Source: an uncultured Phocaeicola sp. (lineage in GTDB: Bacteria; Bacteroidota; Bacteroidia; Bacteroidales; Bacteroidaceae). Taken from it: a stretch of 64,000 nucleotides of DNA. This document shows positions 31,826-39,835 of this stretch, in pieces (position 1 is the stretch's first letter; every line of letters starts with the position of its first letter). Under the pieces are notes generated by a model, which saw only the letters and a program-made list of their open reading frames with translations, did no database searches and was not told the origin of the DNA. The translations under genes and the position numbers were made by a program. The stretch is taken from NCBI GenBank assembly GCA_947581855.1, contig CANPVZ010000006.1, positions 1 to 64,000 on the forward strand. The letters run 5' to 3'.

Positions 31826-31901
31826 AGGGGCAGCGCCCCTATGGCTCATTGGGGCTTTTTTAGCAATGCTTGCATTGCGTGAAGAAAAAGCCCTAATGAG
31901 C
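31826..31901. other. oriT-like inverted-repeat cluster
   Basis: Three nested or adjacent dyads between the relaxase and primase genes: AGGGGC-AGC-GCCCCT (31826-31840); a 17-bp arm pair with one mismatch, GCTCATTGGGGCTTTTT (31844-31860) and AAAAAGCCCTAATGAGC (31885-31901); and inside it GCAATGC-TT-GCATTGC (31863-31878). Short GC-rich inverted repeats directly upstream of a MobV gene are where such oriT sites lie. The long arms plus T-runs could instead, or also, be a terminator. The nick site is not identified. Confidence 0.6.
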
Positions 31902-31938
31902 TATGGCTTTTTTAAAAGCCTTCCGTTGGCATGTGCGG

Positions 31939-32907
31939 TTACATCCTGATGCCTTTGCCTTTCCTCTCCGGTTTCCCTGCCTGCCGTTGCCTTTTCTCCG
32001 GTTCCGGCTTCTCCTGCCACCGTTCCGCTTGTCCTGACCGTTTGCCACAAAGGAAGTCGTTCAGGTCGTTGTAGCCTCCGTATATGTGCGATGCGTCCCG
32101 TATGCGCATCCCGTATTCCTCCCGCAGTTCCTGAACGGCTTCCGTTCCCGCCTTGTCGTTGTCAAGGAAACAATGGATGTGTTCGTAATCGCCCAGTGGG
32201 TGGATTGCTTTGGAGAGGCTGGCAGTCGAGTTCAGCACGATGTAGTCCTGCCCGTCAAGTTCGGGGCGTTCGGGACACCTTTCCAGCCGAAGGGTGAGGA
32301 AGGAGAGGTAGTCCATGAAGCCCTCGAAGAGGTAGCAGGTCTCCTTCGTCTGTTCCTGCCGTATGTGGGTGATGTCCTTCGGTGCGATGCACCCCTTGAA
32401 GAATTTGTTGCGTATCTCGTAGCCTCCCGAACGGTTGGGAAAACCGACGGCAAAGTAGGGCTTGCCGTCGGTTTGATAGCGCACCTCGCAACATTCTCTT
32501 CTTGCCAGTTCCGTATTTATCCCCCTCTGCCGCAGATAGGAGAATAGGGCGGGGGAAGAAAGCGGCACCGCCTCCAACTGTCGGAAGCTCGGTTTGGAGA
32601 AAGGTTGCCCGCCAAAAGAGAAGGAGACCGGGCGCACGTTTGGTGCCTGCTCCGCTATCCTTTCCAAGAGGTAGGGCAGGCTGTCGGATGCGTAGAGCTC
32701 CTGTGCCAGTGCGATGATGTTCCCGCCCCTGCCCGCGCCAAAGTCATACCATAGGTTGCGTTCGGTGTTCACCTTGAAGGACGGTTCGCCCTCGTCCCTG
32801 AAAGGTGACTTGTACCATAGGCTATTGCCCTGCCGTCTTACCGGGCTGTAGCCAAGACTGTGCAGATATTCCTCTATGCGTATCCGCTTCACTTCATTCG
32901 TATTCAT
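31939..32907 (-). CDS. Primase-like protein (CHC2-like plus Toprim)
   Basis: 322 residues. RIEEYLHSLGYSPVRRQGNS and KSPFRDEGEPSFKVNTERNL with YDFGAGRGGNIIALA match the DnaG zinc domain, but the metal Cys/His residues are replaced, so it may not bind zinc. A Toprim core follows: ETCYLFEGFMDYLSFL and HCFLDNDKAG. It is the standard primase of Bacteroides mobilizable elements and would prime element replication after transfer. The C-terminal tail is basic and Lys/Arg-rich. Confidence 0.87.
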   Translation of the reverse strand: MNTNEVKRIRIEEYLHSLGYSPVRRQGNSLWYKSPFRDEGEPSFKVNTERNLWYDFGAGRGGNIIALAQELYASDSLPYLLERIAEQAPNVRPVSFSFGGQPFSKPSFRQLEAVPLSSPALFSYLRQRGINTELARRECCEVRYQTDGKPYFAVGFPNRSGGYEIRNKFFKGCIAPKDITHIRQEQTKETCYLFEGFMDYLSFLTLRLERCPERPELDGQDYIVLNSTASLSKAIHPLGDYEHIHCFLDNDKAGTEAVQELREEYGMRIRDASHIYGGYNDLNDFLCGKRSGQAERWQEKPEPEKRQRQAGKPERKGKGIRM

Positions 32908-32940
32908 GTGGGTTTCTGTTTAAGTGGATATTGTTTTTGG

Positions 32941-33191
32941 TTTTCGCCCGTGCCTTTTGCATGCTGCGGGCTGCATCCGCTTTACTTTATTTCGCTATAT
33001 ATATGCACCCTGACCAAAGTAAAGTGGTTTCCGGGCTGTCATGCCCGTGCTGTTTTTCCTGTCAGGCGGTGTGAACATCTTTTTTTGTTTTCGCCCGTAC
33101 CTCTCTATATGTTACGGGTTATATCCACTTTACTTTATTTCCGTATATATATGGTACGTGATTAAAGTAAAGTGGTTTCTATGCCATACCG
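32941..33191. repeat. Two tandem imperfect repeats with 13-bp inverted arms
   Basis: Copies at about 32941-33047 and 33088-33191, offset by 147 bp, each beginning TTTTCGCCCGT and ending in GGTTTC. Copy 2 has CCACTTTACTTTA (33125-33137) and TAAAGTAAAGTGG (33163-33175) as exact inverted arms around an AT-rich centre (CGTATATATATGG). Copy 1 has the core CTTTACTTT (32980-32988) and AAAGTAAAG (33016-33024) in the same arrangement. They lie between the helicase-like and primase genes, so a replication origin or an operator for the leftward genes are the main options. Confidence 0.65.
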
Positions 33192-34259
33192 CTAATAGTG
33201 GAAATCGGGCTTGAAGGTGTATTTCCTGCCGTTCTCCTGCACTATCATCCGTTTGTTCTTCAATAGGGTAATGAGGTCTGTCACCCTGTTTCCGCCAAGT
33301 ATGACGCCCACAGAGGCGTAGGCATCCCTCAATACTCCCGCAAGTTCCTTGTAGCCGTATTCGTCTTTCAGGGTGAATGCGGCTTCCAGTGCGATGCGGT
33401 GCTGCTGCTCGCTGATGTCCTTGTTGGGGTCGAATTTCCCCCTTCCTTTGCCCGGCTCCTTCTCCTTGAACCGGTAGCCGTCCAGCAGTTCGGGCAGTGC
33501 CTCCCCATTGATACGGAATGCGAACGGCTCGAAGTCCACCGCCCTGATGTGTGCGGCTTTGACCTTGCTTATGTCGGGGTTATTCTCGTCCTTCTCCACT
33601 TGCAGCACGGTTTCCGCCTTGTTGCTTAGCTCGGTTCCGATGTGACCCCTTGCGTTCTCGTCCCCCTTGTTCTGGTGCAGGACAGTATGGATGTGGATGC
33701 CCCTTTCCCCCGTCCATGTCATCAGATAGGAGATTACCGTTGTGGACTCACCGGGGTTGTTGATGTCGTGCACCATGTCCCGTATTCCGTCAATGACTAC
33801 CAGCCCGATATTCTCGGTGCGGTAGATTGCCTCCCTCACGATTGCTATGCGCTCTTCGGGCGTGTACTTCCTTAGGACGAGGAATTCAAGGTCTTCATGG
33901 TTTCTGTCTGCTGGCAGTCCCGCCATGCGCAATATCCGTTTTGCCACCTTTGCGCAGTGGTAGGTGCTTTGCTCGGTGTCCACATAGAGTATTTTCCGCT
34001 TGTTTTCGGGCAGTTCAGCCGTGTAGCTTAGTACCGTCCCGTTTTTCAGTGCAGCCGCCACGATTGCGGAGACGTTGAACGTCTTCTTGCTCTTGGCTTT
34101 TCCGATTGACGCGCTGAAATTCCCCAGTGTGCCGATGACGGAGCCCTGCACTTTCAGGATTTCGGGTGCCTTCTCGTATTCGTCCGAAAGGTCGAGCCGT
34201 GAGGCTTGCCATAGGATTACCGCCTCTTCGGGCGTGATGTTTCTTTCCTTGTTGTCCAT
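33192..34259 (-). CDS. Helicase RepA-like AAA ATPase of the mobilizable element
   Basis: 355 residues from the ATG at 34259; a longer upstream frame overlaps the DUF3853 gene and is not used. A P-loop-like GKAKSKKTFNVSAIVAAAL near residue 50, a Walker B-like LVVIDGIRDMVHDINNPGES, and LHQNKGDENARGHIGTELS fit the AAA_25/RepA ring-helicase family. The C-terminal part resembles a winged helix (YKELAGVLRDAYASVGVILG). It probably unwinds the element's origin with the primase next to it. The P-loop lacks the classic GxxGxGK spacing, so ATPase activity needs proof. Confidence 0.8.
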   Translation of the reverse strand: MDNKERNITPEEAVILWQASRLDLSDEYEKAPEILKVQGSVIGTLGNFSASIGKAKSKKTFNVSAIVAAALKNGTVLSYTAELPENKRKILYVDTEQSTYHCAKVAKRILRMAGLPADRNHEDLEFLVLRKYTPEERIAIVREAIYRTENIGLVVIDGIRDMVHDINNPGESTTVISYLMTWTGERGIHIHTVLHQNKGDENARGHIGTELSNKAETVLQVEKDENNPDISKVKAAHIRAVDFEPFAFRINGEALPELLDGYRFKEKEPGKGRGKFDPNKDISEQQHRIALEAAFTLKDEYGYKELAGVLRDAYASVGVILGGNRVTDLITLLKNKRMIVQENGRKYTFKPDFHY

Positions 34260-34270
34260 ACCGCACCTCC

Positions 34271-34579
34271 CTATCTGCGTCCCCCGCTTTTGCGTCCTGC
34301 CAGTTCCAGTGCCATGTCCGCATCGACGATGATTTTGCGTCCTATCTGCGTAATGGCTCTGTCTATCCTCCCGCTTTTCTTGATGCGGTTTGCTGTGGGT
34401 ATGCTGCACCCGAACAGCCGGGCTATGCCGCCTATCCCGTACACGTATTTCTTGTCCTTGTCGGCTGCCGGCTGGGCTGGCTTCGTTTCGCTCCCCTGCA
34501 AGGCATGGCGGTTCAGGAATATGAACTCTTCGCCCGTCATCTGCCATACGGGCTTTGATAAAAGGTCTCTAATTTCCAT
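34271..34579 (-). CDS. DUF3853 family protein, excisionase-like
   Basis: 102 residues from MEIRDLLSKPVWQMTGEEFI at 34579; an upstream in-frame Met lies in non-conserved sequence. The core YVYGIGGIARLFGCSIPTAN and RIKKSGRIDRAITQIGRKII with DADMALELAG is the same family as the phage gene at 20937. It is a winged-helix DNA-binding protein, probably acting in excision or regulation of the element. Confidence 0.82.
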   Translation of the reverse strand: MEIRDLLSKPVWQMTGEEFIFLNRHALQGSETKPAQPAADKDKKYVYGIGGIARLFGCSIPTANRIKKSGRIDRAITQIGRKIIVDADMALELAGRKSGGRR

Positions 34580-34799
34580 ATCAGAATGAATTAACGTTTG
34601 TACTGCAAGCCCTGCGCATGGGCTTTTTACCTCGTTCGAACAGTGCAAAGTTACTTCCGGGTACGGGTGGTAAGGATGTGGATAGCGTGATTGTGGTTTC
34701 ACGCTATCTCACTAAATATCAGAAGATAATAAAGGGTGGTGGAAATTATTTTGAGTGGTAAAAGTGGTCGTGTCGTGGAGTGTCGGGACATATCACCGA

Positions 34800-35825
34800 C
34801 TATCGGAATATTGACCGCATTTCCTTGGCGAATTCCTGATTGCTGTCACTGGCTAAATCGGTACGGGGAACGGGTGCCTTGTATTTGGACTTGTAGTATG
34901 CATCGTCTATTCCCAGCAGGTTCATGATGTCCCCTTTCCATTTCTCTCTGTCCGGCTTGGGCAGCGTTTCACCCATAAGGAAAATGAGATAGCATACACG
35001 GGCTTTCTCCCTCGGTCTTATTTTCAGCCTGCCTTCGCACGGTTGCAGGTTCATGCTGGCGTAGAAGTCCAGTTCTGAAACGGCTTCGAACTGCTCACCG
35101 TTGCATCTTTCGTAAACGGCTGACAAGAGTTTCATGGGGAAGTAGGCGGGTTGGCTTGTCGGTGTGGTGGCTGCTTCCTTTTCTTCTCCCTCCTTTTTCT
35201 TTGGGTCGGTCAGGTATTTTTCAAGGATTGCCAATAGTGAGCCACCCAGCCTGCAAATGTCCCCGCAACGGTTTTTCAGGCATTGCAGGGCTTCCCGCTT
35301 TGCCTGCCCCTTCTGCCTGTACAGTTCATCCAGTTTGGCTTTCTCCTTGTCGTATTCCCGTTTGCACCGTTCGTACCTTCTTTCCAGCAGTTCCTCTTCC
35401 TGACGGTCGTGTTCTCTGAAGCCTACCGCTTCCAAAGAGCCGTTGGCTTCCATGAGTTCCCGGTAATATCCGTTTGTGACTTTCATCTGTCTGTCGATGT
35501 CCCAGTCAAAACGGCTTTCATGCCGTCGGCAGACGTATTCGGTATCGAGACGGTCGAAAAACTCCCTGCAGGCGTTGTAAGTCGAGATATTGCTCTCAAT
35601 CTCACGTTTCAGGCTGTTCAGCAATATGGAGAAGTGTGCGGCGTCCATTTCAAGCATGAGGCTGATGAGGGCGGTTTCAAATGTCTGCGTGTCCCCGTAC
35701 TGTTCGTAGAAATCGGAAATGAATTGCTGCTTCTCAAAAGAGAAACTGCCGCCGGACATTATTTCGGTATATATTTTGTTGAGTTTCCCGTAGCGGGGTA
35801 TCATTGATGTTATTCTTTCTTCCAT
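34800..35825 (-). CDS. Conserved mobilizable-element protein of unknown function
   Basis: 341 residues, mostly helical and charged. A central coiled coil (EEELLERRYERCKREYDKEK) is followed by a region with several Cys (LKNRCGDICRLGGSL) and a C-terminal domain (ELDFYASMNLQPCEGRLKIR). It sits next to the integrase in the same direction, where accessory integration or replication proteins of Bacteroides elements are found. No motif identifies its activity. Confidence 0.65.
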   Translation of the reverse strand: MEERITSMIPRYGKLNKIYTEIMSGGSFSFEKQQFISDFYEQYGDTQTFETALISLMLEMDAAHFSILLNSLKREIESNISTYNACREFFDRLDTEYVCRRHESRFDWDIDRQMKVTNGYYRELMEANGSLEAVGFREHDRQEEELLERRYERCKREYDKEKAKLDELYRQKGQAKREALQCLKNRCGDICRLGGSLLAILEKYLTDPKKKEGEEKEAATTPTSQPAYFPMKLLSAVYERCNGEQFEAVSELDFYASMNLQPCEGRLKIRPREKARVCYLIFLMGETLPKPDREKWKGDIMNLLGIDDAYYKSKYKAPVPRTDLASDSNQEFAKEMRSIFR

Positions 35826-35835
35826 AGTGTGATAG

Positions 35836-37122
35836 TTACAGTTGGTTGAATTTGCTCATGGCGTTCGCCTTCACGTCATCGGCTATGTCTATGTAGGGCT
35901 TCATCGCCTTGTAGTCGCTGTGCCCCGTCCATTTCATCACCACTTGTGCGGGGATGCCCAATGCCAAAGCGTTACAGATGAATGTCCGTCTTCCGGCATG
36001 GGTGCCCAGCAAGGCGTATTTGGGTGTAATGGTGTCTATACGCTCGCTGCCTTTGTAGTAGGTCTCGCTTACCGGCTCGCTGATTTCCGCAAGTTCCCCC
36101 AGTTCTTTTAGGTAGTTGTTCATCTTTTGGTTGCTGATGACCGGGAGCGCCTTGTGTCCTTCAAACTCCACGTCCTTGTATTTGTCAAGTATCGCCCTGC
36201 TGTGGTTGTTCAGTTCGATGACAAGGCGGTCGGCAGTCTTTACGGTGGTGATTTCTATATACCCGTCCCGAATGTCGCTCCGTTTGAGGTTGTACACGTC
36301 CGAATAGCGCAGCCCGCTGAAACAGCAGAACAGAAAGACGTCCCTTACCCGTTCGAGATACTGCTTGGTCGGGGGTATCTTGTAGTTCTTCAATTTGTTC
36401 AGTTCTTCCCATGTGAGGAATATGACCTTCTTTTGGACGCTTTTCAGCTTCGGGTTGAAGCTCTCGTAGGCGCTGTTCATGCAGTACCCCTTTTTGGTGC
36501 ACCACCGCAGGAACCATTTCAGATAGGCTATCTGCTTCATGGTGGACGTGTTGCGCAAGCCTTCCACGTCCTTGAGGAAATTCACGTAGCTTGTCAGCTT
36601 GGGTTCGTCCAGTGCCTCGAAGGTCAGCTCCTTGTCGAACTTCTCAAGGTGTTTCCTTACTGCGGCGAACTTCTCATAGGTGGCGTCAGACCAGCCGTTC
36701 TGTGTCCCGCACTCCTTGATGAACTCCCCGAACACCTCCATAGGTGCGAACGTCAGGGGCTTCTGCTGTTCCTCCTCCCTTTTTTCGCTGTGCAGGCTGT
36801 TGAAAGCCTCCTTCACTTGTGCGGTGGTAGGCATGGTTCCCTGAACCTCGAACTCCTTGAAGATGTTCTGTATCTCTGTGTAGTAGCGCAGCAGGTCGGT
36901 GTTGATTTCGGATGCGCTTTGTTTCAGCTTGTTGGTGCAGCCCGGCTTTACACGCTGCTTGTCGGTGTCCCATTTGGCTGCATCGATGCGGTAGCCCGTT
37001 GTAAACTCGATGCGCTGGCTGGCAAATATCACGCGCATACGGATAGGCACATTCTCCACGATTGGTACGCCGTTCTTCTTCCGGCTTTCCAAAGAAAAGA
37101 TGATGTTTCTCTTGATATTCAT
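35836..37122 (-). CDS. int: Tyrosine recombinase of the mobilizable element
   Basis: 428 residues. Arm-binding start (VENVPIRMRVIFASQRIEFT), SAM-like core-binding region, and a catalytic domain with FSGLRYSDVYNL (Arg I), TVKTADRLV (Lys), THAGRRTF (H-x-x-R), TGHSDYKAM and Tyr in MKPYIDI. It is clearly homologous to the phage integrase at 24362, which suggests the two can use the same core. Its start is 158 bp from the right core repeat, with a 14-bp palindrome in between. Confidence 0.95.
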   Translation of the reverse strand: MNIKRNIIFSLESRKKNGVPIVENVPIRMRVIFASQRIEFTTGYRIDAAKWDTDKQRVKPGCTNKLKQSASEINTDLLRYYTEIQNIFKEFEVQGTMPTTAQVKEAFNSLHSEKREEEQQKPLTFAPMEVFGEFIKECGTQNGWSDATYEKFAAVRKHLEKFDKELTFEALDEPKLTSYVNFLKDVEGLRNTSTMKQIAYLKWFLRWCTKKGYCMNSAYESFNPKLKSVQKKVIFLTWEELNKLKNYKIPPTKQYLERVRDVFLFCCFSGLRYSDVYNLKRSDIRDGYIEITTVKTADRLVIELNNHSRAILDKYKDVEFEGHKALPVISNQKMNNYLKELGELAEISEPVSETYYKGSERIDTITPKYALLGTHAGRRTFICNALALGIPAQVVMKWTGHSDYKAMKPYIDIADDVKANAMSKFNQL

Positions 37123-37257
37123 ATTCGGGTATAATTAAATTAGCACCCAAATATACACCCAATTATTGAGATAGCAAAAGATTTTAAGTGATATTTTATA
37201 ATACTATACCATTGTAATAAGCTGTTTATTAGTAGATAGTTACGATTTTGTGATATT

Positions 37258-37271
37258 CTACAAATTTGTAG
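37258..37271. promoter_or_regulatory. 14-bp palindrome next to the right attachment core
   Basis: CTACAAATTTGTAG, a perfect palindrome 9 bp left of the core repeat at 37281 and upstream of the integrase start (37122). It could be an integrase or excisionase arm site, or an operator for the integrase promoter. Confidence 0.4.
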
Positions 37272-37280
37272 GTTAAAGTA

Positions 37281-37295
37281 CCGTACGCACCGCAA
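37281..37295. repeat. Attachment-core repeat, right copy
   Basis: CCGTACGCACCGCAA, identical to 25809-25823. It is followed 30 bp later by a strong terminator, as when an element enters the 3' end of a gene or its trailer. That host gene's body should lie left of this window. Confidence 0.7.
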
Positions 37296-37324
37296 ATTAC
37301 TCTTATAGTAAGAGACTTATAAAA

Positions 37325-37375
37325 AGACATCCGAAAAAGTGCTTATATTAATGGCTTTTTCGAATGTCTTTTTTT
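37325..37375 (+). terminator. Terminator right of the element
   Basis: AGACATCCGAAAAAG (37325-37339) and CTTTTTCGAATGTCT (37355-37369) pair over 15 bp with one mismatch, loop 15 nt, followed by a run of T to 37375. The 3' part of the host transcript displaced by integration is the likely owner. Confidence 0.75.
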
Positions 37376-37694
37376 ATTGTATTTTCCGCTAAAACTCTCT
37401 GTCAATTATTTAGAATGCGACTAAAAATGCATTATTTATTCTTAGTTATTAGGTTATTCTCCTTTTCTTTTTATAACCTTTCTCTATTTTCTTTCTATTT
37501 AAAAATGTCATATCATACCATACCATTTTGATGACGTATAGTGCGGAGATGAACGATTTCATTTTTTTGAAGTTTTATGCTGTAAGGTAGATATATCTAT
37601 TATATTTGCAGATTATGTTAAAGGTTCTGTCAACGGGGAAACAAACAATCTATAAAGATGTTCTAGTTTTGTATTAATATAAAATTGATCAGAT
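37376..37694. other. Intergenic region with a -7 promoter box
   Basis: About 320 bp with no open frame. TATATTTG at 37601-37608 matches the Bacteroides -7 box, giving a start near 37615 and an 80-bp leader for the gene at 37695. No good -33 box is seen at the right distance. Confidence 0.4.
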
Positions 37695-38414
37695 ATGTAT
37701 CTTCGAAAGATTTTAATAGTAGTTACCGGAACCAGTTCTTTTGCTAATGAAAACCTCCCCACCGGATTATGGCTGAGTGAGTTTACTCATATCTATCATT
37801 CTGCAAAAGAACGAGGCTATGAAATAGTGATAGCCAATCCGGAAGGAGGAAATGTACCTATTGATCCTGAAAGTTTAGAATCAATCTTTTTAGATAAAAT
37901 ATCAAAAGAATATTGGGAAAGTCCTGGATTCCGAGATATGCTCCACTATGTAAAAGGTTTAGGGGAGGTGGTAGGGCAACTGTTCGACTGCATTTATTTA
38001 GCGGGCGGACATGGTGCAATGTACGACTTTCCGAATAATACTGTTTTACAGACGATTGTTAAAGACCATTATGAAAGCGATAAAATAGTAGCCGCTATCT
38101 GTCATGGTGTAAGCGGGTTGCTCAATGTTAAACTATCTAATGGTGAATACCTGATTAAAGGTAAAGAGATTACAGGGTTTAGCTGGTTTGAAGAAAGTCT
38201 CGCTAGACGGAAAAAGGAAGTTCCTTTTAATCTGGAAGCTTTGTTGAAAGAAAGGGGAGCCGATTACCAAAAGGCATTAATTCCTATGACTTCAAAAGTG
38301 ATTGTGTGTAATAATTTAATTACAGGACAAGACCCCTTTAGTTCTAAAGAAATGGCAGAAGTACTCATGCAACAATTGGATGAGAAGGCTCGAACCAGTA
38401 AAGAAAAGATTTAA
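37695..38414 (+). CDS. DJ-1/PfpI family protein, Hsp31-like
   Basis: 239 residues. YEIVIANPEGGNVPIDPESL, YLAGGHGAMYDFPNN and VAAICHGVSGLLNV place it in the class I glutamine amidotransferase-like DJ-1/PfpI superfamily with the nucleophile Cys in AICHG, and the late segment TGFSWFEESLA is typical of the Hsp31-like branch. Members act as glyoxalase/deglycase-like enzymes or stress chaperones. It is followed 45 bp later by a nitroreductase, so an aldehyde/quinone or oxidative stress pair is plausible. Confidence 0.87.
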   Translation: MYLRKILIVVTGTSSFANENLPTGLWLSEFTHIYHSAKERGYEIVIANPEGGNVPIDPESLESIFLDKISKEYWESPGFRDMLHYVKGLGEVVGQLFDCIYLAGGHGAMYDFPNNTVLQTIVKDHYESDKIVAAICHGVSGLLNVKLSNGEYLIKGKEITGFSWFEESLARRKKEVPFNLEALLKERGADYQKALIPMTSKVIVCNNLITGQDPFSSKEMAEVLMQQLDEKARTSKEKI

Positions 38415-38459
38415 GTGGAAAAGCTAGAAAAGTTTTTGAATCAAAAAAAAAATAGTACT

Positions 38460-39188
38460 ATGAATTTGGATGAAATTCTCAATTATCGCCGCGCTGTACG
38501 AGCGTATGATAAAGAAAAGCCAATAGATACGGAAAAAGTAAAACATTGTTTGGAATTGGCAACATTGGCTCCTAATAGTTCCAACATGCAGTTATGGGAA
38601 TTTTACCATATTACGCAGCCTGAATTGTTGGCGGAGGTTTCAAGAGATTGCCTTGGCCAGAAAGCTGCGTCTACTGCTCCGCAGATAGTTGTTTTTGTTG
38701 TGCGTCGGGATTGGTATCGGAAGCACGCACAGTTTGTACTAGAGTTCGAACGGGAAAATATTCGTCGTAATAGCCCGAAAGAACGTCAGGCTAAACGCAT
38801 AAAAGACCGGGAATTGTACTACGGGACATTAATGCCGTTTGTTTATGCTCGGTTTTTTGGGATTTTAGGATTGTTCAGAAAACTTTTGGCTAATATTATT
38901 AGTATCTTTCGTCCGATGATGCTCGAAGTTTCCGAGAATGATATGCGCGTGGTTGCCCATAAATCTTGTGCGCTGGCCGCTCAAACGTTTATGATTGCTA
39001 TGGCAAACGAAGGGTATGATACTTGTCCTTTAGAAGGTCTGGATAGTCGTCGGCTTAAAAGAGCATTGAACTTACCTCATGGTGCGGAAATAAACATGGT
39101 TATTCCCTGCGGAATACGGAATGGAAATAAAGGAATTTGGGGAGAACGGTGCAGGGTACCGTTTGATGAGGTTTATCGTAAAATTTAA
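38460..39188 (+). CDS. Nitroreductase family protein
   Basis: 242 residues from ATG at 38460 (MNLDEILNYRRAVRAYDKEK); a GTG at 38415, right after the preceding stop, would add 15 residues. FMN-binding features: RRAVRAYD, LAPNSSNMQLWEFY, an insert with Arg-rich helices, and the C-terminal SCALAAQTFMIAMANEGYDT with MVIPCGIR. Such enzymes reduce nitroaromatics, quinones or flavins with NAD(P)H. The role with the DJ-1 protein next to it is inferred from spacing. Confidence 0.87.
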   Translation: MNLDEILNYRRAVRAYDKEKPIDTEKVKHCLELATLAPNSSNMQLWEFYHITQPELLAEVSRDCLGQKAASTAPQIVVFVVRRDWYRKHAQFVLEFERENIRRNSPKERQAKRIKDRELYYGTLMPFVYARFFGILGLFRKLLANIISIFRPMMLEVSENDMRVVAHKSCALAAQTFMIAMANEGYDTCPLEGLDSRRLKRALNLPHGAEINMVIPCGIRNGNKGIWGERCRVPFDEVYRKI

Positions 39189-39835
39189 TTTATTTTCTTT
39201 CAATACCAGAACTCTCGTTAGTTAAATGGATTTCTGATAGAGTATGTTTTATTCGTTAAAATGACAGTTTCCATCACTAACTATTACCTTTTTATATTTT
39301 TCTAAGTGAAAATATGCATTGAAATGTAGTATTATCTGTTACATAACTTTAATGATTCTCCTTTCTTCATATTCATGTGGAATGGTTTTATAGATGGAGT
39401 TTAGGTTATTTCAACATCATTCGGATACCAGATAATCATTAAAGTGCTGATATTTTATCAATACCTTAATGAATTCTTAAATTGGATTATAACTAAAGAT
39501 GATATGTTGTTTTATGTTTGTAGCAGGAAAAAATGATATTCTTTATTAGTTTATAGGGTGATTTAAGATGCAATTAAAAGAAATACAAATTTTGGAATGA
39601 AAAAATTACATGCTGGTAATCTTTAGTTGTGAGTGGTAAGATGTAGGAACATGGCTTTAATGCACACTATTTTATTATATTGAGGTTGAATGTTCATAAC
39701 AATTTTCAAGTAATAAAGTATATTTTTGTATAATAACACATCTTTTTGTATTAAACTGTAAGGTTTATATTTTATTGTACACTATCTTTGAGCGCAGAAT
39801 ACGAAAATAATATATTAACTTGCTGTACTTTATCT
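39189..39835. other. AT-rich intergenic region before the GH2 gene
   Basis: About 650 bp with no supported gene. The only signal I see is TATCTTTG at 39783-39790, a -7 box about 46 bp before the GH2 ATG; no matching -33 box is evident. Confidence 0.4.

Larger units (their letters stand above)
25809..37295. mobile_element. 11.5 kb mobilizable genomic element
   Basis: Bounded by direct repeats CCGTACGCACCGCAA at 25809-25823 and 37281-37295. All genes are on the minus strand. The right two thirds is GC-rich and holds integrase, DUF3853, helicase-like, primase and MobV relaxase genes with an oriT-like site; the left third is AT-rich cargo for secreted proteins. There are no conjugation-pore genes, so transfer must use a helper such as a conjugative transposon, as with NBU-type elements. 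Confidence 0.78.

Noticed and set aside
33192..34547. Longer form of the helicase-like protein starting at 34547
   Set aside because: The extra 96 residues overlap the DUF3853 gene in another frame and are Arg/Gly/His-rich, as expected from a shadow frame. The ATG at 34259 begins the conserved part.
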